Of a stretch of DNA of 64,000 nt, positions 36,692-46,105 are shown in pieces. The stretch comes from an uncultured Flavobacteriaceae bacterium (lineage in GTDB: Bacteria > Bacteroidota > Bacteroidia > Flavobacteriales > Flavobacteriaceae): positions 1 through 64,000 of the forward strand of contig CANLVG010000004.1 of NCBI GenBank assembly GCA_947494565.1, in the 5' to 3' direction. The position numbers were made by a program, and so were the translations under genes. Below the pieces are notes generated by a model. It did not search any database and had not been told where the DNA came from. It saw only the letters and a list, made by a program, of their open reading frames with translations. Numbering within the stretch: the stretch's first letter is position 1; the number at the start of each line of letters is the position of its first letter.

Positions 36692-39600
36692 CTAGTTCTT
36701 TAATAGTTTAAACTCAATTTGATCATTTTTTTCAGTCTTAACGGTGCCCAAGTAAAGCCCGTTTTCCAATGTTGAAATATCCAATCTTATTTCGGTCGCT
36801 ATACTATCACTTGATTTCTGATAGACAAGTTTTCCAGAGATATCAAAAAGCTGAACAAATATCCTACCTTGTAATGAAACACTATTCACGAAAACAATTT
36901 CCTTTCCGGGGTTGGGATAGATTTGAACTGAATTCAGCAATATACTTTTTTGGATGATCCCTTTGCACTCAGAGTCACCTTTAATACTTAGTTCGTTTAA
37001 TCCAGGTTCGAGCGGTATTTCTATAGAATTTTCAGAAACATCATTGAACTCGAATAGGTAATTTCTAAGATTTGTAGCTACTTCATAGGTAGTACTTCCT
37101 GAAACATTTAAGCTAACTACTGTTCCTAACAAATTGTTTTGTTCTACGGTCATTCCGTCAAAGGGCACAATCTGAACGATATAACTCGGCAGAATAACAT
37201 CGGGATACGTGGCTTGAGTATCAGCCTTGAAAACCAATGACACCTGATAGTTACCAATGATCAAGCCATCAAAGAGTTGGGTGTTGTCATCAGAATCATT
37301 TTCGTCTAAACCTAGGGTTTTATCGTACACAATACCTTCTAAACCAACGACATGCACCTCAAAAGGAAAGGGAGAGTCGTTTTCGATAAAGATGTCCCCC
37401 AATTGGTCATCCCCAGGGCATCTTGGGCTTTGAGCCACTATTTTAATATCGCCAGGATCAAAGGAAGAGGTGTCAGAGACCGAACTGATTAACTCAACTT
37501 CAGCCCTGTTGTCGTTTTGGTCAATCAGATAATTCACACCTGCGTCGAGTGTAAGCCAGAGGCTTTCGTTATTCTCCAAAACATCATCCGGTAACGCTTT
37601 TATAAAAAGAGATTTTGATTTTGGCCCTCCTGATTCGAAAAGTACTGTTCTACTTACTGTAGATAGTACAGTGGATTTATCTTCTTGGAAAATAGTATAA
37701 TCTTGTCCCTCGATTACGTTGTCAGTATTGGTTATATCTGAAATCTTAATGATTACCGCCACATTTTTATCTGGAGTTTTATCGAGCTCAACAAGGACTT
37801 CTGCAAAATCCGAAGCATCGGATTCTCGACTCCTAAAATCTTCTCCACTTTTGATTTTCACCGTATATTCCGCAATGTCTTCACTGTCGATAGTTATCCC
37901 ATCGATTCCCTTAGTATCGCTAATAGAATAACCATCACCCTCGACAAGTGCTATGTTCAGTGTTTCTAGTGGTTCAAATAGGTCATCATCAATAGGTTCG
38001 ATTACTAAAGACGCGCTTAACTCTCCTGCTGCGATATCGACATAACCCAAAAGAGGCTTTACATCGGCTAAGGATGCAGTACTTGAAGCATCCAGTTCAT
38101 AGAAGACCCTAGTGTCCAATGTTTTTGGATTGTCAGTGTCCAGCGATATGGTGAATTCCCCATTTTGCAATGGATTTTCCGATGCTACACTAGTCGTCGC
38201 ATCGATGCTAACAGGAATAACGTCTGAAATGAATGCTTCATAAATTTCGGCGGAGAAAGAATCTATTGATTTAAGAACAGTGTAATTAGCAGATTCAGGT
38301 GGTGTAATTGTCAATTTTAGATACTCACCATAATTTAGGCCCTGATTATCTACTTCGGATTCGTCGAATAGGTCGTCTTTCTCTATTTTAATGATATATC
38401 TATTGTCAAACTGGCCTATTCGTGTAGTGCCATCGAGAAAATTGTCATTGTCTTGAATTTTATAGTCCAGAGGTTCCACAGCACCCTCGATCTCGATTTC
38501 AAACTTATATTTTGTCCCGATTGGCACTCCTTTTTCGGCCTTAAACTCAATAATTAAGTCTTCCCCTTCTTCAATGGTGTAGGCCCTACAACAATTACTT
38601 TCATATCGGATATCTCCGGTTATTATTCTCAATCCCCCCGCTGGGTTTGCGGAAACCAAGAATTTTCCTTCCTTATCAATGATTACCGCTTCTAGGGGAG
38701 GAGGGAGTCCGATATTCATATCTGAATCCGAGTCTAGAACCGTTACGGTATAATTTTCCCGTTGTTTATCATCTGGATCTTGATCTTCCCTTAAATTCAA
38801 AACCAATGTCCCGGATGATTGTCCTGGTTCAACAATAATCGTAGCTGAATTAATGTCCCCGCCATCGATAAGTGCATAATCTCCATCCTCGGCTGCCTCT
38901 GAGTCTTCTCTTTGTTCATGGTCAAAATTTTCGAACCTAAGACGGAATTTTATAGGCTCGGAGGTAATAGGATTTGTCCATGCGTTTCCATTAATGTCTT
39001 CCAAAGAAATTGTTAGGGTATCTCTACTTGTTTCATATCCTCCGGCGTTGTCCAAAACAGCATTGATGTCCGTTCTGTCCCCGTCAATAATTTTTATTTG
39101 AAACGAAATGCCCCCGCTAAGGTCTGTGTTGTCGAGCCATTTGTATTTTATACCTGAATTGTCCTCCAATTGGGGAAACAATGATAAAACCAATAGCTCT
39201 TCTGATTCTACGACACCATCATTGACAATTCTAAACGTGTCTATCATATCCACATCGGTAGTTGGATCTGATATTAGTTCCATACGATCATTCGTCGTCT
39301 CGATATAATCTAAAGAATTTGCTTCCGATAGTTCAGGTTTAATGGCCGTGGTTACGAATCCTAAGTTTGTTCCTGCTCTAATAGGTGAAACAACATTGTA
39401 TTCAATGGCAAATTCTTCACCCTCCATAGCGAGATAGTTGCCTTCCTCATCTGTTTCTAAACCAGTGATTTTACCGGATACTAGAACAGGTTCGGCTTCA
39501 TTGATATTTATTTGGAATCGTAAAAAAGACGTGTTTGCATCTTTCCACTCGTAATTTCCTAGGGGCTTATCTAAAATGATATCCAGTTTTTCCCCAGGAT

Positions 39601-41929
39601 CGGGGCCATCGTTGTCAAAAATTTGATATCGTATTTTTCCATCAGGATTTTCATTTGAATTTATGGTGATACCAACTTGCGTTTGTGGTCCAGAATAATC
39701 GGTTGAGGTCGCAGAAGTATTACTTAGATCTAAGGGTATGACAAAGCTTTCCCCGTCCGCCCCGTCTATAGCTTCCACGAAAATCTCCACGACACCTCCC
39801 TCATTGACAAAATAGTTCAAGCCATCAAATACGACATCTCCATCCAAGGTCGCGGTGACCATGGTTGGGGCTTGATCTTGCTTATCCTGTATTTTAAGGT
39901 CATAGTTAGTATTGGTTAAAGTAAAGTTATTGCCGACTACGGATAATGTTATTTTCAAATCTTCCCCACCTAGTTCATCGATCATATCATCCTTGATTTC
40001 AATTCGAAGAATGTTATCTGGCGAATCTGATTTTACAGAGTAGGCAAATTGTAAATTTGGAGTGGCTTGTTGTATAACAACATCGTTTTCATCTGCCGAA
40101 TCTGTACTTAAGGTTACTTGAACAATGTAAACTTCGTCTAGAGGAGCACTCGCATCCGCTTCGAAATTAAGAAGCAAAATTTCCCCTTCTTCAATTTCAT
40201 AAATTGGGCCGCCACCCTGACCAATGTCAACGACGTTAGTACTACCTATCGATGAGGTAACATTAAATGGAGTATTTGCGGCATCGTCATCGGTAATGAG
40301 CACTTCTTGATTTCCATCTTCAATAACTACCCTTAAGGGGTCAATGGTGCCGGCATAGGCAATAGTGGCAAAAAAGTTCTCTACATTCTCTGGTAGGATA
40401 TCAAGATTTAAAATAGGAACATCGAATTCTACCGAAGACGCACCGTTTGGTATAGAAGGTTGAGACGTAACTGCTTGATAATCTTGGTTAAAGGTTGCGC
40501 TACCCCCACCAAGCGAAACATTGAAAGGCATCGGGGCACCTGTATTATTCTCAAGTGAAGAGGTTATTCTCAATCTTGCATTGGACCCGCCTTCAGTGCC
40601 GTTGTTGACCAATTCGAGATTGATATCGGTAATCTCATTATCTATGATACGTACGGGTAATTGAACCACACCATTGGTAGCGTTCTTTAAAGTGATATTT
40701 GTGTCGTTAGACCGGACTTCCACTAGAAAAAACTCATCCGCTTCGAATATTCCGTCTCCCCCAATGGCCACTCTTCTGCTTCCTTCCACTGCACCAACCG
40801 TGGTCAGGGCCGTAACTTGATCGGCAGTAATCAGCTCAAAATCTACGCCCGGCGTTGGTACTATACCTCCCGTAGCGGTATTTTTTGTGGGGTGTCCTAT
40901 GGTACTGATTTCTAGTTGGTAGCTGTTCAAAACAGCGGGCGGTAGTTCGCTCCCGTTTTCGTCCCTCAAATCATAGTTGACGAAAATCTCGTCGGTACCA
41001 GAAGTGATCACGTAATTGCCGTCCGCATCCGGTGTTTGATTGGGTGAGAGGGAGATTTCAACAATATTGTTCAGTGAATTACAGTTGATTGCATAGGTAG
41101 TTGTAGCGTCTTTTTCCCACCCAATGGCGTTTGCTGCCTGTACAGGGTCATCTACCTGAATACAGTCCAAGGCGGTCGATTGTGTATTCAAGGCAACCAG
41201 TATCGCATTGTTTCCGTTGGCCACATTCAATGTACTCAGTTGTGTATTTGAGGAAACATCCAAAAGCTCCAAGAGTGTATTTGCGGACACATCCAATGCA
41301 TCGAAATTGCAATTTGAGAGGGTCAACCCTTCTAAATCCGGCAGCAAACCCAAATTGGATAAGGTATCGAGGTTAGTACAATCGTCGGCAAACAATGTTT
41401 TGATATTCAGTGTTCCATTGAGTTGCACTCTACCAAAACTATTCCCCTGAATGTTTAAAAACTCCACATTGGGTACACCACCAAAACTTACGGAAGAACC
41501 TGCGTTGCCAAAACCGTTGTAGGCAAGCGACAAGCTTATAACATTGGTCAAAAAAGATCCATTGGGCGGATTATTTTGAAATCGAATCTGTTTTCCGGCC
41601 AAATTACAATTGTCCGCTTTTATTGTGACCAGAGAAAGATTTTGTAATACCAGTTCGTCCAAATCATTTCCACTGACATCCAAGGTTTCCACAGCGCTGA
41701 AGAATTCGAGTCCGCTCAGGTCTGAAATCCCTCGATTTGAAACGTTGAGGTCAGTTACCATATCCGCATCGACAATGGATATAACACCATCTCTAACCGG
41801 ATTAGAATCATGGCCTAGGGCAATAAGGGCATCCTCAAATGCTGGGTCATCTATGGCTATGGTCTGAGCCCCTGCCCAAATGGAGAAGAGCAAAAACAGT
41901 ATAACAGGTAAATTTCTTTTCATTTTCAT
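36692..41929 (-). CDS. Giant surface protein: LRR, Calx-beta repeats, T9SS sorting domain
   Basis: 1745 residues. Signal peptide (MKMKRNLPVILFLLFSIWAGAQ), then a leucine-rich-repeat region (about 55-270, units such as VETLDVSGNDLDELVLQ), then about 1150 residues of Calx-beta-like modules with acidic calcium-loop signatures (ITDDD, IIDNEITDI, KIEKDDLFDES). The last 80 residues are a type-A T9SS sorting domain (VQIYPNPGKEIVFVNS, LFDISGKLVYQ, LENGLYLGTV). It should pass the outer membrane by type IX secretion and be attached to the cell surface or released. The 12-bp gap to the DUF5723-like barrel upstream implies one operon. An adhesin role is likely by analogy. Confidence 0.92.
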   Translation of the reverse strand: MKMKRNLPVILFLLFSIWAGAQTIAIDDPAFEDALIALGHDSNPVRDGVISIVDADMVTDLNVSNRGISDLSGLEFFSAVETLDVSGNDLDELVLQNLSLVTIKADNCNLAGKQIRFQNNPPNGSFLTNVISLSLAYNGFGNAGSSVSFGGVPNVEFLNIQGNSFGRVQLNGTLNIKTLFADDCTNLDTLSNLGLLPDLEGLTLSNCNFDALDVSANTLLELLDVSSNTQLSTLNVANGNNAILVALNTQSTALDCIQVDDPVQAANAIGWEKDATTTYAINCNSLNNIVEISLSPNQTPDADGNYVITSGTDEIFVNYDLRDENGSELPPAVLNSYQLEISTIGHPTKNTATGGIVPTPGVDFELITADQVTALTTVGAVEGSRRVAIGGDGIFEADEFFLVEVRSNDTNITLKNATNGVVQLPVRIIDNEITDINLELVNNGTEGGSNARLRITSSLENNTGAPMPFNVSLGGGSATFNQDYQAVTSQPSIPNGASSVEFDVPILNLDILPENVENFFATIAYAGTIDPLRVVIEDGNQEVLITDDDAANTPFNVTSSIGSTNVVDIGQGGGPIYEIEEGEILLLNFEADASAPLDEVYIVQVTLSTDSADENDVVIQQATPNLQFAYSVKSDSPDNILRIEIKDDMIDELGGEDLKITLSVVGNNFTLTNTNYDLKIQDKQDQAPTMVTATLDGDVVFDGLNYFVNEGGVVEIFVEAIDGADGESFVIPLDLSNTSATSTDYSGPQTQVGITINSNENPDGKIRYQIFDNDGPDPGEKLDIILDKPLGNYEWKDANTSFLRFQININEAEPVLVSGKITGLETDEEGNYLAMEGEEFAIEYNVVSPIRAGTNLGFVTTAIKPELSEANSLDYIETTNDRMELISDPTTDVDMIDTFRIVNDGVVESEELLVLSLFPQLEDNSGIKYKWLDNTDLSGGISFQIKIIDGDRTDINAVLDNAGGYETSRDTLTISLEDINGNAWTNPITSEPIKFRLRFENFDHEQREDSEAAEDGDYALIDGGDINSATIIVEPGQSSGTLVLNLREDQDPDDKQRENYTVTVLDSDSDMNIGLPPPLEAVIIDKEGKFLVSANPAGGLRIITGDIRYESNCCRAYTIEEGEDLIIEFKAEKGVPIGTKYKFEIEIEGAVEPLDYKIQDNDNFLDGTTRIGQFDNRYIIKIEKDDLFDESEVDNQGLNYGEYLKLTITPPESANYTVLKSIDSFSAEIYEAFISDVIPVSIDATTSVASENPLQNGEFTISLDTDNPKTLDTRVFYELDASSTASLADVKPLLGYVDIAAGELSASLVIEPIDDDLFEPLETLNIALVEGDGYSISDTKGIDGITIDSEDIAEYTVKIKSGEDFRSRESDASDFAEVLVELDKTPDKNVAVIIKISDITNTDNVIEGQDYTIFQEDKSTVLSTVSRTVLFESGGPKSKSLFIKALPDDVLENNESLWLTLDAGVNYLIDQNDNRAEVELISSVSDTSSFDPGDIKIVAQSPRCPGDDQLGDIFIENDSPFPFEVHVVGLEGIVYDKTLGLDENDSDDNTQLFDGLIIGNYQVSLVFKADTQATYPDVILPSYIVQIVPFDGMTVEQNNLLGTVVSLNVSGSTTYEVATNLRNYLFEFNDVSENSIEIPLEPGLNELSIKGDSECKGIIQKSILLNSVQIYPNPGKEIVFVNSVSLQGRIFVQLFDISGKLVYQKSSDSIATEIRLDISTLENGLYLGTVKTEKNDQIEFKLLKN

Positions 41930-41941
41930 TTCTTTAAAGCC

Positions 41942-43354
41942 CTATCGATACAGATCTTTCATCAACGGGATATTCAATCCAAAGTACAGGTGATGTACTT
42001 TTTCATTGGTAAACATACTGCTCAATGCAGCCGCTCCTATAGTAACTGGGCCGTAACGTACCCCAAGGCCTGCGGATATGCTACCTGTCGCTTCCAAATC
42101 AAAGTTTACCGGAAGGTACACACTGAATTTTCGAGTTTCATACCGTGGGGTGACCGTGACCAAATCCATTTGCGAATTGGCAAAGCTGTCGGTAGCCTTC
42201 GTGAGTCCTTTGATATAGTTGATATTGATATAATAGTTGTTGTTGTTCAGAATAATATAGTCCAAGTTGAGGTTTAGTGATCGTGGCAATAGAAAGTTGG
42301 CTTCGCCTCTAAGGGTGGAAAAGTTATCAGCGTCTGCCTTCAAGGTTGGAATAAAACCCGTTTGGGGCACATAATTATTTTTGTCTATAGCGAAGCTATT
42401 TAGCGAAATCGAATCCCTTAGCACTGATTTGTAGGCCACTTTACCGATATCCAGAACCGAAGCACTTACTTTCAATTTATACTTGTTGACGGCACTACTA
42501 TTGCTGCGTACATCTACCCGGTTGGTTTCCCGAGGGCGCCATTCGTAGACGAAACCGATATCGCCACCAATACCTGAACCCTTGCCACTAAAATTATCGA
42601 GCACCGAACTCAGAAAAAACTCCTGGTTACTTTCGCCATTGGCATCAGGGTCGGTGTCCAAACTAATAAACGGATTGGTGCTGTTAGTGTTCAAGTTCAA
42701 GTTTGTCCCGTCATCAGTTCCCTCTAAGTCACCACGCACCTCGACGGCGCGATTGCCAAAAAAGTACTTAAAGGTTCCTCCAAATTTGACGAAGTGGTAG
42801 TTGGAATTGATCAATACGGCTGAGAGGTTGAGTCCGACTTCTCCCCATGAATGAGCCGTGTTGTTCAGGACACTACTTTGAAAGGTATACTCTCGGTCCT
42901 CGAACCCGTCATTTAGTCCCTCTAGCAGGGTATTGTTGACATTATGATAATCATAGAACGTACGGGAACGCAAAAGCAATCCGATACCGAAATTCTCATG
43001 GAAATTCCAACTTACCGAGGGGAGCAATACATCGGTATGACCGTAACTATAGCCCTCTTTTACTCTATTGGCCTCATCATTGTTTTGGGAAAAATCCAGT
43101 CCATTAAAGCCATTGGGGGTGGTTTCGACCTCAAAATTGGTAAGGCTACCAAATTGGGAAACACCCAACTGATTAAACGAAAGCACGTTGACATGAATAC
43201 GATATTTAGAATCGACACTATTGGCAGGGTTGGCCACTACGCCATAAATACCACTATAGTTGTCAAACGCAAATCCATGATGGGTGGTTTGGGCAAAACA
43301 GAGCGTGGACCAGCTAAGGAACACTAGGGAAACTACTGAGAATTTGGTATGCAT
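41942..43354 (-). CDS. DUF5723-like outer-membrane beta-barrel protein
   Basis: 470 residues with a signal peptide (FLSWSTLCFAQ). It shows alternating amphipathic strands and the early PANSVDSKYRIHVNVLSF pattern I associate with DUF5723 barrels, related in look to PorP/SprF proteins. The C-terminus (YFGLNIPLMKDLYR) fits a barrel end. PorP/SprF-like barrels often sit beside a T9SS cargo and anchor it, and here the next gene is such a cargo, 12 bp away. It is the first gene of the leftward operon; a NarL-type operator lies 162 bp upstream with a perfect -7 box between. Confidence 0.8.
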   Translation of the reverse strand: MHTKFSVVSLVFLSWSTLCFAQTTHHGFAFDNYSGIYGVVANPANSVDSKYRIHVNVLSFNQLGVSQFGSLTNFEVETTPNGFNGLDFSQNNDEANRVKEGYSYGHTDVLLPSVSWNFHENFGIGLLLRSRTFYDYHNVNNTLLEGLNDGFEDREYTFQSSVLNNTAHSWGEVGLNLSAVLINSNYHFVKFGGTFKYFFGNRAVEVRGDLEGTDDGTNLNLNTNSTNPFISLDTDPDANGESNQEFFLSSVLDNFSGKGSGIGGDIGFVYEWRPRETNRVDVRSNSSAVNKYKLKVSASVLDIGKVAYKSVLRDSISLNSFAIDKNNYVPQTGFIPTLKADADNFSTLRGEANFLLPRSLNLNLDYIILNNNNYYININYIKGLTKATDSFANSQMDLVTVTPRYETRKFSVYLPVNFDLEATGSISAGLGVRYGPVTIGAAALSSMFTNEKVHHLYFGLNIPLMKDLYR

Positions 43355-43484
43355 TGTATAGTTTGGTTGACTATGGTTTGTCCCTGCTTCGAAAAGGAGG
43401 GTTTTAAATGTAGCGAAACATTTTAAAAATCATCTTGGTTTTACGTCGGTTACATCGAATTTTTGTTGAATTCAACGAATAAAT

Positions 43485-43492
43485 CAAATATA
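43485..43492 (-). promoter_or_regulatory. -7 box of the DUF5723/LRR operon
   Basis: TATATTTG on the minus strand is an exact TAnnTTTG match. The gap to operator b (43516-43531) is exactly 23 bp, placing that operator's centre near -44, where the -33 box would be. The leader to the ATG at 43354 would be about 125 nt. A weaker box (TACATTTA, 43405-43412) lies closer to the gene. Confidence 0.5.
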
Positions 43493-43515
43493 ATTGAGAA
43501 TGGGATAGCCGAAAA

Positions 43516-43531
43516 TACCTAGTAGTGGGTA
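43516..43531 (-). promoter_or_regulatory. NarL-type operator b, before the DUF5723/LRR operon
   Basis: Reads TACCTAGTAGTGGGTA on the plus strand, flanked by AAA and TTT: a 7-2-7 inverted repeat with central TA. It lies between the end of the M48 protease gene and the start of the DUF5723-like gene. Confidence 0.6.
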
Positions 43532-43618
43532 TTTATTTGGTATTCCCTTGATAATCAGAAACTAAAAGAAAGAATGCAATGATATTTAGTGTAAGATTTA
43601 CCGCGAAATATCGTACGT

Positions 43619-45025
43619 TTATTGAATTTCTGTTCGTAGATCAACTTCCGAAATGGTCCGTTCTTGGTACCGCGTTTCGCCCTGTGGAATATCATTGATC
43701 AATTGGGTCTCCGAAGTACTGATCCGCTTCGGAAAAAAGATGTCTTCAAATGTGGAATAGTCATTGATGATGCGCTGTGTCTGAAGGGTGATTTGGTCTT
43801 TGACCTTTCCTTTTTTGAAATACGCTATTTTCTCTTTTTCCAATATCGCGAACAGCAGACCCGATTGGGTACTGAAGTAGTACTGTTTTGAAAATAGTAC
43901 CCGTTTTCCTTTCTTTCTGAGGTTTCCGATTTCGATTTTCTCTTCGGGTAATTCCAACATAAAACATTCTTCGTCAGCAATACGTTTTCTACCACGATAA
44001 TACGCCACTTCAGGATTGGAGACGAGCAAGAAGTCATCAAAGAAATATTGGGTGCTTGGTTTTTTTTCTTTTTTGAAGGTGTAGGGGTCTGCGTCAAGAC
44101 TTGTTCCTATTCTAGGGGCTCCGGCCTTCCATTGATCCTGATCCGTGAATTTCCAAAAAAGAGAATCATTTTTAATGAGGTATTGCTCTTCTTGGGCCGC
44201 ATTCAAAATATCGATTCTATTTACGCCTTGCTCATAGTCATAGGCATAAACAATAGGGTCTTGGTTGATTTTTTCACCCTTGGTCTCTGAAATGGTCTCT
44301 TTAAAATTGAGCTGTTTGATTTGACTCAAGGCCTTTAGACCTCCTAATGCCTTAAAATAACGGTTCACGATTAACTCTGGGCTAACATCTTTCTCAGGGG
44401 TATCCTCATTGAGAAGAATTTTCTTCTGGTTTGGATTGTTGAATTTCATCCATCCGATTTTAATGGCTTCCATTCGTTCAGCCCTTCCTGGATGTGTAGC
44501 ACTGCCTTTTTCCGGTACATTTTGAAACATACTCTGCGCTTCTTCAAGGGTACTGCCCATTCGAGCTAATGTAGTTCCGGCAAAACGATCTGCGCTGAGC
44601 TCCCACCTTGGGTTGCTCCCTCTCTTATTCAGCGAATGATACAATAGAAAATGTCCGACTTCATGTGCCAACACCCCTATAGAAGCCCAATCCGTTTGTG
44701 ATTTTTTAGACATTTGCGCCAACCATAATGGGTCATATAAAATATAGGGAGTTAGGTTTTTATCGGCATCTTCTTCGATATGTGCCAGCGCATTTTTGAT
44801 GTTTTCGCACTTGCGCATCTTGAAATTTCTATTGAGCCCCATTTGCCCCATCATTTCATCGACGATAGATTCCGCTTCCGCATCGGCTGTTTGGCTTTGA
44901 TTTCCAAAACAAAGGTCATCGACAGATTCGATAACCACATTTTGAAAGCCTTGAGAAACGCAAACTATCGGAATCAGAAATATCATCAATAGGACAAGAT
45001 GTGCTCCAGCGCGAAGTATAATCAT
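43619..45025 (-). CDS. M48-like exported zinc metalloprotease
   Basis: 468 residues with a signal peptide (LVLLMIFLIPIVCVSQ). The zinc site is HEVGH at 121-125 with Glu142 in WELSADRFAG as third ligand, the M48 arrangement; the IGVLAHEVGHFLLYH helix is clear. Residues of about 190-468 form a separate beta-rich region like outer-membrane lipoprotein-carrier folds (VNRYFKALGGLKALSQIKQLNF). Such proteins act in periplasmic protein quality control. It has its own unit, with a promoter-like pair upstream and NarL-type operator c 118 bp away. Confidence 0.9.
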   Translation of the reverse strand: MIILRAGAHLVLLMIFLIPIVCVSQGFQNVVIESVDDLCFGNQSQTADAEAESIVDEMMGQMGLNRNFKMRKCENIKNALAHIEEDADKNLTPYILYDPLWLAQMSKKSQTDWASIGVLAHEVGHFLLYHSLNKRGSNPRWELSADRFAGTTLARMGSTLEEAQSMFQNVPEKGSATHPGRAERMEAIKIGWMKFNNPNQKKILLNEDTPEKDVSPELIVNRYFKALGGLKALSQIKQLNFKETISETKGEKINQDPIVYAYDYEQGVNRIDILNAAQEEQYLIKNDSLFWKFTDQDQWKAGAPRIGTSLDADPYTFKKEKKPSTQYFFDDFLLVSNPEVAYYRGRKRIADEECFMLELPEEKIEIGNLRKKGKRVLFSKQYYFSTQSGLLFAILEKEKIAYFKKGKVKDQITLQTQRIINDYSTFEDIFFPKRISTSETQLINDIPQGETRYQERTISEVDLRTEIQ

Positions 45026-45047
45026 CTGAATTGTTTTGGTTTGGAGT

Positions 45048-45078
45048 CAAAATATACAAAATTCAATGACGTTCACAA
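45048..45078 (-). promoter_or_regulatory. Possible promoter of the M48 protease gene
   Basis: On the minus strand a TTTG (45075-45078) is followed, about 19 bp later, by TATATTTTG (45048-45056), which is TAnnTTTG with one extra base. Spacing suits the Bacteroidota -33/-7 pair. The leader to the ATG would be about 20 nt. Confidence 0.35.
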
Positions 45079-45116
45079 ATCAAGGGAAATCTCCGAAAAT
45101 TTATTTTCCGGGAAAA

Positions 45117-45158
45117 TACCCAATACTAGTGAATTTCAAATATACCCGTTATGGGGTA
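45117..45158 (+). promoter_or_regulatory. NarL-type operator c with adjoining degenerate copy
   Basis: The full site is TACCCGTTATGGGGTA at 45143-45158. A partial -7 box (TACTTTCA, 45182-45189) follows after 23 bp, before the 64-residue membrane gene at 45214. A second, one-armed copy (TACCCAATACTAGTGA, 45117-45132) lies 26 bp upstream and keeps the central TA. The pair sits between divergent genes and could serve both. Confidence 0.6.
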
Positions 45159-45213
45159 TTTCTATCGATTGGCAAAAATCCTACTTTCAGCGTATTGATC
45201 AACTAGTATACTG

Positions 45214-45408
45214 ATGAAAAAACCAACCTACACCTTCGCGATACTCGCTTCATTGGTATGCGCGGTAGCGGGTTTACTGGTAAACTTCATCCCTTGGGTA
45301 TATAGCCCGCTTTTAAGTAGCATCTTCCTTTTTTTAGGAGTGGGCGGACTCTCCCTTATTTTCATTCAACTGTTTATTAAACACTACTGTAGAAGGGGTA
45401 AAGGGTAA
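45214..45408 (+). CDS. 64-residue two-helix membrane protein
   Basis: Starts MKKPTYTF and has two hydrophobic helices (about 8-27 and 31-53) ending in a basic tail (KHYCRRGKG). The predicted topology puts both termini in the cytosol. It is the first frame after NarL-type operator c, with a plausible leader of about 20 nt, which raises my confidence that it is real. It is divergent from the M48 protease. No family recognised; small two-helix proteins of this kind sometimes modulate membrane proteases. Confidence 0.7.
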   Translation: MKKPTYTFAILASLVCAVAGLLVNFIPWVYSPLLSSIFLFLGVGGLSLIFIQLFIKHYCRRGKG

Positions 45409-45484
45409 GGGTTTTAAACCTGGGTTTTCCTGTTAAATAGAATGATTTGGGTACAAATCCCTCCAATACCTATCGTATCGGAAT

Positions 45485-46105
45485 TTAAAAATTGTACTTC
45501 TTCTCGAGAGCATAACGTAGCAGTTCCCCTTTTCCTTTAATACCCAGAATTCGCATCATATTTTTACGATGGGTATCCACCGTATGGATACCGATAAACA
45601 GTTCTTCGGCAATTTCCCGTGAGGTCTTGCCCTGAGCGATTAGGGCCAGGATTTCCTTCTGGCGTCTGGTCAAGAGTCCTTTTTTGGCACTTACTTTGGC
45701 TTCGCCACCATTCACATTGATATTACCATCATAGTAGGTCTTACCATCGGCAACGGCCAGAATTGCTTGGAGTACCTCGTTTAAAGAGGTATTTTTTAAA
45801 ATATAGCCCGAAGCCCCGGCCTCCAGCATTTGAGTGACCGCCTCATCTTGGTCGAACATGGTAAAAGCCAACACATTGATGTGCGGGTATTCTTTTTTAA
45901 TGAGTCGTGTCGCTTGAATACCATCCATTTTTGGCATTCTAATGTCGGTCACTACGACATTGGGTTCTTTTTTCTGAACGATGCGGAGTAGACCTTCGCC
46001 ATCATTGGCGGTACCTACGATTTCTATACCGTCCTCATATTTTAATAGGAGTTCCAATCCGTCGATAAGGGATTGATGGTCTTCTGCTATGGCTAGTCGT
46101 ATCAT
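45485..46105 (-). CDS. NarL/FixJ-type response regulator
   Basis: 206 residues. Receiver domain 1-120 with phospho-acceptor Asp54 (VVTDIRMPKMDG), acidic pocket Glu8/Asp9, and Lys near 104 in YILKNTS. A LuxR-type HTH lies at about 143-200 (LLTRRQKEILALIAQGKTSREIAEEL, then HTVDTHRKNMMRILG). NarL-type proteins bind heptamer pairs as dimers, and five 7-2-7 inverted repeats occur in this window, one upstream of this operon. The ATG overlaps the kinase stop by 4 bp. It is convergent with the small membrane gene at 45214. Confidence 0.95.
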   Translation of the reverse strand: MIRLAIAEDHQSLIDGLELLLKYEDGIEIVGTANDGEGLLRIVQKKEPNVVVTDIRMPKMDGIQATRLIKKEYPHINVLAFTMFDQDEAVTQMLEAGASGYILKNTSLNEVLQAILAVADGKTYYDGNINVNGGEAKVSAKKGLLTRRQKEILALIAQGKTSREIAEELFIGIHTVDTHRKNMMRILGIKGKGELLRYALEKKYNF

